Program-made: the position numbers and the translations under genes
Source: Asaia bogorensis
GTDB taxonomy: Bacteria; Pseudomonadota; Alphaproteobacteria; Reyranellales; Reyranellaceae
Assembly (NCBI GenBank): GCA_945889625.1
Contig: CAMDCE010000016.1
Span: forward strand, 20,470 to 84,469
DNA: 64,000 nucleotides
Direction: 5' to 3'
In this document: piece after piece, positions 57,201-64,000 of the stretch
Layout of the letters: every line of letters starts with the position of its first letter
How positions within the stretch are numbered: position 1 is the stretch's first letter
Notes under the pieces: model-generated
The model's input: only the letters and a program-made list of their open reading frames with translations
Databases searched by the model: none
Told to the model about the DNA's origin: nothing

Positions 57201-59156
57201 GTCGCTCTCCAGCGCATCGGACCACAGCTGATCGATCGTCGCGATGAAGCGCGGTCCGACCGCGTCGAGATCGACCGGCGATTTGTCCGCGGTCTCCACG
57301 CTCAGCACCTGCAGCGCTACACCCTCGCCGTCTCTCTCGCTTCCTTGGGGGCGCAACATGAAGGGCGCTTCGCTCAGCACGCGCAGCCCGAGATTCTCCG
57401 CCGGCGGCAGGATGTCGGAAAGTGCCACCGGCTCCCGGGGATGGAACAGGCGCAAGGTGAAGCGATAGGGCGGCGCGCCCGCCTCGCGCGCCAGCCGCAC
57501 GCCGAACGAAACGCCGGACAGGACGGCCTGGATCGGTTCGAGGTCGGCGACGGCCTGGTCGGCGGTGAAACTGTCGCGATAGGTCGGCGGGAAACAGTCG
57601 CGCCACTTGGCTGCGGCGGCCCGGCCCTCGGCTTCGCCAAGGCCTTCCTGCAAGGCAGCCCGCAGCCGGTCGGTCCATGAGGTCGCGGCATCGGCAAGCT
57701 GGCGCTCCAGCTCGGCAAGGTCCGGCATCGGGCCATCGGGTACCCGGAGCTTCAACGTGTAGAGCGACTGGGCGAGTGCGGAGTCGCTCCCGATCGAGGA
57801 GGCGACCGACGTCACCTTGCCGTCCCACGCTTGCTCGAGGATCGCGGCAAAGCGCGCGCTCAGCGCCGATTTGAAGCGCTCGCGCGGGGCGAACACCAGG
57901 CAGGCCGCGAAGCGGCCGACCGCGTCGCGCCGCGCAAAAAGCGCGACCCGCCGGCGTTCCTGCAATTGCAGGATGCCCAGCGCATGGTCGTAGAGTGTGT
58001 CCTCCTCGATCTGGAACAGCTCGTCACGCGGGTAGGACTCGAGGATGGCCAGCAGCGCCTTGCCGTCGTGGCTGTCGGGATCGAGGCCGGAGCGGCTGAG
58101 GATGCCGTCGACCCGTCCGCGCAACAGCGGCACGTCCTCGACCATCGCGTGATAGGCTGCCGAGGTGAACAGGCCGGCGAAGCGCCGTTCGCCGGTCACC
58201 CTGCCGTCGGAATCGTAGGTCTTGGTGATCACGCAATCCATCGCGCCGGTGCGGTGGACCAGCGACGGCCGGTCGGTCTTGACGACCAGGATGTTGTGCG
58301 GCCCGCGGGCGAAGCGCGACATCGCCTCGCCCGCGCCGAGGCCGCCCTCGAACAGCCGCACCTCGTCGCGACGCAGGATGCCCAGCGCCGAGCCCGGCAT
58401 CAACTCGTAGCGCAGGCCGCCGGAGTGCGAGGGGTCGTCGACATAACGGTAGCGGCGATGGCCGAGGAAGGTGAAGTGGTTGGCTTCCAGCCAGCGCAGG
58501 AAATCGTCGTACTCGCCGAAGTTGGGCGAACGGCTTGTCGCAAGATCGTCGATGGCGTCGAGGCAGGCCCGACGCATCGGCCGCCAGTCCTCGACCGCCA
58601 GCCGCACCTCGGCCAGCACGCGCGTCAGCGCCGAGGCGAGGTCGTCGAGCAGCGCGGGATCGGCCCCCTGCGCGCCACCTTGCCGGTCGATCTCGATATG
58701 CATCATCGATTCGCGCCGCGCCCGTTCGCCGGCTTCGACCGTCACTTCGACCAGATCGCCGTCGAGATCGCGGCGGACCGCCAGCACGGGATGGGCCAGC
58801 AGGTGGATCGCGAGTTCTCGGCGATTGAGTTCGTTGACGATCGAATCGACCAGGAACGGCATGTCGTCGTTGACGATCTGCACGATGGTGTTGCGGCTCT
58901 CGAAGCCATGGTCGGCCGCGGCGGGGTTGAACACCCGCACCTTGGCTATGCCGGGCAGGCGGCGGCGGGCGAAAGCGAGCAGGCAGTTGGCGGCGGCGGC
59001 CCGGTGGTCGGCGGGAGCGGCCGCCAGATCCTTGTCGGCCACCCGCTCGAACAGCCGGCGGGCGAATTGGGCCGCTTCCTCGCTGCCAGCGCTCCGCAGG
59101 GCTGCCGCGCAGATGGCATCCAGCCCGTAGACCCGCGGCGCCAGTACGGTGGCCAT
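54279..59156 (-). CDS. gdhB: NAD-specific glutamate dehydrogenase, large L_180 type
   Basis: The 1625-residue protein has the size and layout of the L_180 class known from Streptomyces, Pseudomonas and Caulobacter: ACT-like N-terminal regions, a central catalytic domain and a long helical C-terminal part. The catalytic domain includes [45 protein letters not shown] and [15 protein letters not shown], followed by [15 protein letters not shown] for NAD binding. It oxidises glutamate to 2-oxoglutarate and ammonia. The start at ATG 59156 follows a GAGAGGGAAAG site; upstream codons in the frame are not conserved-like. The symbol is tentative. Confidence 0.94.
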   Translation of the reverse strand: [1625 protein letters not shown]

Positions 59157-59617
59157 AAAACTTTCCCTCTCGTCTCGCCGCTTATGTGGGCAGGGGCAGA
59201 TGTTACGCTGCGATGTGACAATCTGACGACGATGAGTTGGTGAGCGCAAAAATGCCCATCGCATCGGAGGTTTTTTGCAGGGTGCCGACGCGGGCCGGCC
59301 GAATCGCTGCAGTTTCTGTCTGAGGCCCACGGATTCCGCGGCAAAGCGCGTTTTGTTCTCATTATTTGCTGCAAGTGCGAAGGTTCGCAGACAGCCAAAA
59401 AAGCAAATTTTGGAAGTCTATTTTCTCCTTATAAAACAGGCTTTTAACCGACCATTCCTGAGATTCACATGCCTGGAAAAAAAATGGCGATGACACGGCG
59501 AAACAGTGACGTATCATCTATGGATAGTGGGGGTGAGGATACCGCTCCCCACATTTAGGTGTCTTCCACAGTGTGTTCTATCCACAGCTGTGGACAAAAA
59601 GATTATGGGGGCCGCAA
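59157..59617. other. 461-base divergent regulatory region between gdhB and nrdA
   Basis: No gene of note. The stretch 59340-59530 is much richer in A and T than its surroundings (runs such as AAAAAAGCAAATTTT and TATAAAACAGGCTTTTAA), which suggests promoters and a melted or bent region. Two DnaA-box-like sequences lie near the right end (listed separately). Confidence 0.6.
59578..59597. promoter_or_regulatory. Pair of inverted DnaA-box-like sites before nrdA
   Basis: CTATCCACA (59578-59586) and TGTGGACAA (59589-59597, the complement of TTGTCCACA) each match the box TTATCCACA at all but one position. Together they contain the 14-base perfect palindrome TCCACAGCTGTGGA. They lie 20 to 40 bases upstream of the chosen nrdA start. 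In E. coli DnaA also binds upstream of nrdAB, so cell-cycle control is inferred. Confidence 0.6.
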
Positions 59618-61492
59618 GTGTTTGATGTTGTTCAAGTTCGCAGCGGTGCGCGTGTTGTTACCGACTCCTCCCGGGACTCCCGCCTGACGGCCTTCGGCAA
59701 GGCCACTCTGTCCGACCGGTACCTGATGCCGGGCGAAAGCTACCAGGACATGTTTGCCCGCGTCGCCTCGGCCTATGCCGACGACGATGCCCATGCCCAG
59801 CGGCTGTACGACTACATCAGCAATCTCTGGTTCATGCCGGCGACCCCGGTGCTGTCGAACGGCGGCACCAAGCGCGGCCTGCCGATATCCTGCTTCCTGA
59901 ACGAGGCCTCCGACTCGCTCGACGGGATCCTGGGCCTGTGGAACGAGAATGTCTGGCTGGCGGCGCGCGGCGGCGGCATCGGCTCCTACTGGGGTAACCT
60001 GCGCTCGATCGGCGAAAAGGTCGGCATGAACGGCAAGACCTCGGGCGTCGTGCCCTTCATCCGGGTCATGGATTCGCTCACCCTGGCGATCAGCCAGGGC
60101 TCGCTGCGCCGCGGCTCGGCTGCCGTCTACCTGCCGGTCAGCCATCCCGAGGTCGAGGAGTTCATCGAGATCCGCCGTCCGACCGGCGGCGACCCCAACC
60201 GCAAGGCGCTCAACCTCCACCATGGCCTCCTGATCTCCGACGCCTTCATGCGCGCCGTCGAGAACGACGAGGAATGGGGCCTGACCAGCCCGAAGGACGG
60301 CGCCGTCCTGCGCAAGGTCTCGGCCCGGTCGCTGTGGATCCGCATCCTGACGGCGCGCATCGAGACCGGCGAGCCCTACCTGATCTTCGTCGATCACGTG
60401 AACAACGCGCGGCCCCAGCAGCACAAGCTCGCCGGGTTGGAGGTCAAGACCTCCAACCTGTGCAGCGAGATTACGCTGCCGACCGGCGTCGATCATCACG
60501 GCAAGCAGCGCACGGCGGTGTGTTGCCTGTCCTCGCTCAATCTCGAGAGCTACCTCGAGTGGCACGAGCATCCGACCTTCATCGAGGACGTGATGCGCTT
60601 CCTCGACAACGTGCTGCAGAGCTTCATCGACACCGCCGGCACCGACTTCGCCAAGGCCACCTACGCCGCCATGCGCGAGCGCTCGGTGGGGCTGGGTGTC
60701 ATGGGCTTCCATTCCTTCCTGCAGCAGAACGGCATCCCGATCGAAGCCGTGATGGCCAAGGTGTGGAACAAGAAGATGTTCAAGCACATCCGCGGCCAGT
60801 GCGACCAGGCGTCCAAGACGCTCGCCAAGGAGCGCGGCGCCTGCCCGGATGCCGCCGACTTCGGCATCGAGGAGCGCTTCTCCAACAAGCTCGCGATCGC
60901 GCCCACCGCCTCGATCTCGATCATCTGCGGCGGCGCCTCGCCCGGCATCGAGCCGTCGGCGGCCAACGTCTACAATCACAAGACGCTGTCGGGCTCGTTC
61001 GTGGTGCGCAACCCCTACCTCGAGAAGGTGCTCGAGCAGAAGGGCCGCAACGACGAGGACACCTGGACGTCGATCACCACCAACCAGGGCTCGGTGCGCA
61101 GTCTCGACTGCCTCGACGATCACGAGAAGGCGGTCTTCAAGACCGCCTTCGAGATCGACCAGCGCTGGCTGGTCGAGCACGCCGCCGACCGCACGCCGTA
61201 CATCTGCCAGAGCCAGTCGCTCAACGTCTTCCTGCCGGCCGACGTGCACAAGCGCGACCTGCACCAGATCCACATGATGGCGTGGAAGCGCGGCGTGAAG
61301 AGCCTCTACTACTGCCGCTCGCTCTCGATCCAGCGCGCCGAGGCCGTCTCGGGCGATGCCATGGCCGACCAGCTTGGCGACCAGGCGCTCACGACGTTCA
61401 AGACCGACGGCGACGGCCCGGCCCCGCAGCCCTTCGTCGGCACGCCGCCGTCCAAGTCGAACGACTACGAAGAGTGCCTCAGCTGCCAGTAG
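59618..61492 (+). CDS. nrdA: Ribonucleoside-diphosphate reductase, large subunit
   Basis: The alpha subunit reduces ribonucleotides for DNA synthesis. It has about 624 residues and opens FDVVQVRSGARVVTDSSRDSRLTAFGKATLSDRYLMPGES. The active-site Cys residues are in GLPISCFLNEAS, the NLCSEITLP loop and TAVCCLSSLNL; the C-terminal redox pair is EECLSCQ. No N-terminal ATP-cone is present, so the dATP activity switch should be missing. GTG 59618 is chosen with GGGGG 8 bases before; an upstream GTG at 59573 would read through the DnaA-like sites. Confidence 0.92.
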   Translation: MFDVVQVRSGARVVTDSSRDSRLTAFGKATLSDRYLMPGESYQDMFARVASAYADDDAHAQRLYDYISNLWFMPATPVLSNGGTKRGLPISCFLNEASDSLDGILGLWNENVWLAARGGGIGSYWGNLRSIGEKVGMNGKTSGVVPFIRVMDSLTLAISQGSLRRGSAAVYLPVSHPEVEEFIEIRRPTGGDPNRKALNLHHGLLISDAFMRAVENDEEWGLTSPKDGAVLRKVSARSLWIRILTARIETGEPYLIFVDHVNNARPQQHKLAGLEVKTSNLCSEITLPTGVDHHGKQRTAVCCLSSLNLESYLEWHEHPTFIEDVMRFLDNVLQSFIDTAGTDFAKATYAAMRERSVGLGVMGFHSFLQQNGIPIEAVMAKVWNKKMFKHIRGQCDQASKTLAKERGACPDAADFGIEERFSNKLAIAPTASISIICGGASPGIEPSAANVYNHKTLSGSFVVRNPYLEKVLEQKGRNDEDTWTSITTNQGSVRSLDCLDDHEKAVFKTAFEIDQRWLVEHAADRTPYICQSQSLNVFLPADVHKRDLHQIHMMAWKRGVKSLYYCRSLSIQRAEAVSGDAMADQLGDQALTTFKTDGDGPAPQPFVGTPPSKSNDYEECLSCQ

Positions 61493-61516
61493 GCATAAGG
61501 AGCCAATACCCCCCAA

Positions 61517-61626
61517 CCTCATCCTGAGGAGCGAGCGAAGCGAGCGTCTCGAAGGATGGGCAACAAAGACGGTGCTCGTGCCCACCCTTCGAGACGCGGC
61601 CTTTCAGGCCGCTCCTCAGGGTGAGG
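61517..61626. repeat. Inverted repeat between nrdA and nrdB, separate type
   Basis: The outer arms CCTCATCCTGAGGAGCG and CGCTCCTCAGGGTGAGG, and inner arms GTCTCGAAGGATGGGCA and TGCCCACCCTTCGAGAC, form a long cruciform-like hairpin. It occupies most of the 163-base gap between the two nrd genes. Confidence 0.85.
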
Positions 61627-61655
61627 AGTATCTCTTCCGCTGTTAGGTCAATCCA

Positions 61656-62618
61656 ATGTCCCTGCTCGACGCCAAGCCGATCTACAAGCCGTTCCATTAT
61701 CCCTGGGCCTACGACGCCTGGCTGACGCAGCAGCGCATTCATTGGCTGCCCGAGGAAGTGCCGCTGGCCGACGACGTCAAGGATTGGCGCAACAAGCTGA
61801 CCGACAGCGAGCGCCATCTGCTGACCCAGATCTTCCGCTTCTTCACCCAGGCCGACGTCGAGGTGAACAACTGCTACATGCGGCACTATTCGCGGGTCTT
61901 CAAACCGACGGAAGTGCAGATGATGCTGGCGGCCTTCTCGGCGATGGAGACGGTGCATGTCGCGGCCTACAGCCACCTGCTCGACACCATCGGCATGCCC
62001 GAGACGGAATACTCGGCCTTCCTCCATGTCAAGGAGATGAAGGACAAGTACGACTACATGCAGGAATTCAACGTCGATTCGAAGCCGGCGATCGCCAAGA
62101 CGCTGGCGGTGTTCGGCGCCTTCACCGAGGGCCTGCAGCTCTTCGCCTCCTTCGCGATGCTGCTCAACTTCCCGCGCTTCAACAAGATGAAGGGCATGGG
62201 CCAGATCGTGTCGTGGTCGGTGCGCGACGAGACGCTGCACTGCAATTCGATCATTCGCCTGTTCCGCACCTTCATCCAGGAGAACCCGGAAGTGTGGACC
62301 GAGGCCCTGCAGCGCGAGATCTACGTCGCCTGCTCGACCATCGTCGACCACGAGGACGCCTTCATCGATCTTGCCTTCGGGATGGGGGGCATCGAGGGCA
62401 TGACCGCGACCGACGTCAAGCGCTACATCCGCTTCATCGCCGACCGCCGCCTGCAGCAGCTCACCCTGCAGCCGATCTACCGCAGCGACGCCAAGAACCC
62501 GATGCCGTGGATGGACCAGATGCTCAACGCCATCGAGCACACCAACTTCTTCGAGAACCGCTCGACCGAATATTCGAAGGCCTCGACGAAAGGTTCGTGG
62601 GACGAGGCGTTCGCCTAG
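61656..62618 (+). CDS. nrdB: Ribonucleoside-diphosphate reductase, small subunit
   Basis: The beta subunit carries the metal-radical cofactor. The 320-residue sequence has predicted metal ligands Asp67, Glu98, His101, Glu158, Glu192 and His195 and a radical Tyr105 (METVHVAAYSHL, then VRDETLHCNS). These numbers match E. coli NrdF exactly, and the length is close to NrdF (319), though no nrdI or nrdH is nearby, so class Ia or Ib is not settled by the window. The C-terminal tail (SKASTKGSWDEAFA) should dock to the large subunit. Confidence 0.93.
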   Translation: MSLLDAKPIYKPFHYPWAYDAWLTQQRIHWLPEEVPLADDVKDWRNKLTDSERHLLTQIFRFFTQADVEVNNCYMRHYSRVFKPTEVQMMLAAFSAMETVHVAAYSHLLDTIGMPETEYSAFLHVKEMKDKYDYMQEFNVDSKPAIAKTLAVFGAFTEGLQLFASFAMLLNFPRFNKMKGMGQIVSWSVRDETLHCNSIIRLFRTFIQENPEVWTEALQREIYVACSTIVDHEDAFIDLAFGMGGIEGMTATDVKRYIRFIADRRLQQLTLQPIYRSDAKNPMPWMDQMLNAIEHTNFFENRSTEYSKASTKGSWDEAFA

Positions 62619-62686
62619 AGCTGGACTTGCCGCGGCGATCCCGTAGGGCATTTGCTGGCTGCGCCATATTCCGCTAACTCGGAGCC

Positions 62687-63529
62687 ATGATCGGCTGCCG
62701 TTTCTTCCACCGCGCTGAAGGATTCGTCGGCCTGCTTGTGCTCGCAAGCCTGTGCACGGCAACGGCGCGCGCCGACGGGCTGATGGGCCATTCCGTGGCC
62801 TACGACGTGAAGCCTGCGCCGACCGAGAAGAGCATCCATCTCGAGGCCCAGGCGTCGTTCACATTGTCGCGCAGCTGCGAGGGCTGGTCGCTGGGCGAGG
62901 TCTTCCAGTTTGCCATCGAGAAGGGCGATGCGGCCCTGCACAAGAAGCTGAGCGACAAGGCCGAGCGCGTCGAGGAAAGGGTCAGCGCGCAGGAGCCGAT
63001 CAGCGGCCGCTCGCTCAGCTACCAGACGCGCACGCGGCAGAACGCCCGCGTCACCACCGCCACGGGCACGGCCAGTCTGCCTGCCGACATGCCGGGCAAG
63101 CTGAGCGCCACGCTCGGCCGCTACGTGCAGGAAAGCGTGCTGCCGGCCGGCACGCTCGCACCGGCGGCGGCTCGGGCTGCACTGCTTGAGGCGCTGATGG
63201 CCAACCGACCCGGCGCCATCGAGATCCGCACCGTCGATATCCTGCGCTTCCACAAGCCGGTCCTGCAGACCTTCCTCCGGCTCGTTCCCGAGGACGGCTC
63301 GATCGCGCGTGGAGTCCCAAAGGACATGCGCGCCTCCACCAAGGAGTTCGCGTCGGGCCGCCTGTGGGCGCTGCGCCGCCAGGTGCCGGAGTTCAACGAG
63401 TTCGGCGATGAACTGTGGCTGATCCACGAGTCGGGCGCGATCGTGCGCCAGATCGTGCAGCGCCAGGGCGTCAAGCTGCTGCTCGAAGCGCGCGAGGTTT
63501 CGATCTTCCCCGCGCCGCGCTGCCCCTAG
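62687..63529 (+). CDS. DUF1849 (EipB-like) periplasmic protein
   Basis: The 280-residue protein has a signal peptide ending near TARADG (about residue 30). GHSVAYDVKPA and the CEGWSLGEVFQF segment match the start of the EipB/DUF1849 family, a beta-spiral periplasmic protein needed for envelope integrity in Brucella. Cys64 and Cys279, near the two ends of the mature chain, fit the conserved disulfide of EipB. An intrinsic terminator lies 80 bases after the stop. Confidence 0.72.
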   Translation: MIGCRFFHRAEGFVGLLVLASLCTATARADGLMGHSVAYDVKPAPTEKSIHLEAQASFTLSRSCEGWSLGEVFQFAIEKGDAALHKKLSDKAERVEERVSAQEPISGRSLSYQTRTRQNARVTTATGTASLPADMPGKLSATLGRYVQESVLPAGTLAPAAARAALLEALMANRPGAIEIRTVDILRFHKPVLQTFLRLVPEDGSIARGVPKDMRASTKEFASGRLWALRRQVPEFNEFGDELWLIHESGAIVRQIVQRQGVKLLLEAREVSIFPAPRCP

Positions 63530-63609
63530 CTTATAATATTGTTGCGCGAGGGGTGTGGCTGGATTCTGGACGATTCGCCTAAAACCCTTGTGTCATCGGT
63601 ATCGGAGGC

Positions 63610-63633
63610 GTCCAGGAAAGTCTGGACTTTTTT
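63610..63633 (+). terminator. Intrinsic terminator
   Basis: GTCCAG (63610-63615) and CTGGAC (63622-63627) pair around GAAAGT and are followed by six T. It ends the transcript of the EipB-like gene and lies just before the stop of the convergent SDR-fold gene. Confidence 0.9.
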
Positions 63634-63651
63634 GCGACCTCTGGGCCGTCG

Positions 63652-64000
63652 TCACGCCCAGCCGCCGGCGTGTGGCAGCACGTGACCTGTGATGAAGCCG
63701 GCGCCGTCGGAGCAGAGGAAGCATACCGTCGCGCCCAGCTCCTCGCCCTTGCCAAGCCGTCCCAGCGGGATCTGCGCCGTCATCTTGGCCATTGCCTCCT
63801 GGTCGGCGAGCAGCGCCGGCGGGAAGTAGTCGGGGTTCTCGACATAGTTCGAGCCGACGGCGTTTACCGTGATGCCGTCGCGGCCCAGCTCCTTGGCTAG
63901 CGACGACACCAGCCCGTTGGCCGCCGCCCGCGCCGAGACATAGGGCGCGTAGTTGGCGATGCCGCGCAGCGGTGCGGCCGAGGAGACGAACACGATGCGG
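63652..64000 (-). CDS. SDR-fold protein, probable halohydrin dehalogenase, 5' end outside window
   Basis: Only the C-terminal 115 or so residues are visible; the frame runs off the right edge. It reads RIVFVSSAAPLRGIANY, then APYVSARAAANGLVSSLAKEL, giving the triad Ser-x12-Tyr-x3-Arg in place of the usual SDR Tyr-x3-Lys. That triad defines halohydrin dehalogenases, and the following AVGSNYVENPDYFPP and IPLGRLGKGEELGATVCFLCS resemble HheC (GPNYLHSEDSPYFYP and LQRLGTQKELGELVAFLAS). Such enzymes turn vicinal halohydrins into epoxides without NAD(P). The halide-site motif would be in the missing N-terminal part. An ordinary SDR with Arg is the alternative. Confidence 0.7.
   Translation of the reverse strand, partial: RIVFVSSAAPLRGIANYAPYVSARAAANGLVSSLAKELGRDGITVNAVGSNYVENPDYFPPALLADQEAMAKMTAQIPLGRLGKGEELGATVCFLCSDGAGFITGHVLPHAGGWA

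Noticed and set aside
59573..59617. An upstream GTG start for nrdA that would add 15 residues.
   Set aside because: The added residues cover the DnaA-like palindrome and do not look like the start of other large subunits.

Overview
The window is GC-rich, gene-dense chromosome from an alphaproteobacterium. The gene orders rpmH-rnpA-yidD-yidC-engB-argB and helicase-S4-fdxA-carD, together with an L_180-type NAD glutamate dehydrogenase, DUF2244 and an EipB-like DUF1849 protein, all point that way. A Rhodospirillales/Reyranella-like lineage is my guess from gene content; there is no rRNA or tRNA here to settle it.

The most notable content is two selenoprotein genes whose in-frame UGA would normally be read as a stop. 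The first (177-704) is a UGSC-family protein with Sec at codon 95, followed by a hairpin very like the E. coli fdhF SECIS. The second (11031-11684) is a peroxiredoxin-like protein with a U-P-Y-C active site (Sec at codon 83) and a similarly spaced hairpin. The cell should therefore carry selA, selB, selC and selD elsewhere.

Layout. 1-10 kb: end of an unknown gene, the UGSC selenoprotein, alpha/beta hydrolase, MscS channel, Ldh2-type dehydrogenase, GST, cupin, DMT exporter, DUF1499 protein, histidine kinase. 10-15 kb: a redox block of TetR, Sec-peroxiredoxin and a small unknown protein, facing GST, TVP38 membrane protein and flavin disulfide reductase. 15-21 kb: ribosome, RNase P and membrane-insertion housekeeping, argB, def, globin. 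21-25 kb: a methyltransferase and a GntR / PhyH dioxygenase / SAF-domain oxidoreductase operon of unknown substrate. 25-36 kb: phosphodiesterase, HtpX, LemA, TauD-like dioxygenase, dapD, nudB, transporter, nth, dapB, tag, HAD hydrolase. 36-41 kb: dnaJ, dnaK and grpE. 41-50 kb: second TauD-like dioxygenase, prolyl aminopeptidase, M48 lipoprotein, carD, fdxA, S4 protein, SUV3-like helicase. 50-54 kb: DUF1223 protein, a Zur-type site with a micro-membrane protein and ZnuC/ZnuB-type transporter genes, epoxide hydrolase, msrB. 54-64 kb: giant glutamate dehydrogenase, ribonucleotide reductase, EipB-like protein, and the C-terminal part of an SDR-fold protein carrying the Ser-x12-Tyr-x3-Arg signature of halohydrin dehalogenases.

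Three families of dispersed inverted repeats, plus a fourth type between the nrd genes, sit in the intergenic gaps. They often abut or even supply stop codons and probably act as transcription ends. No CRISPR array, tRNA, rRNA, IS element or prophage was seen.
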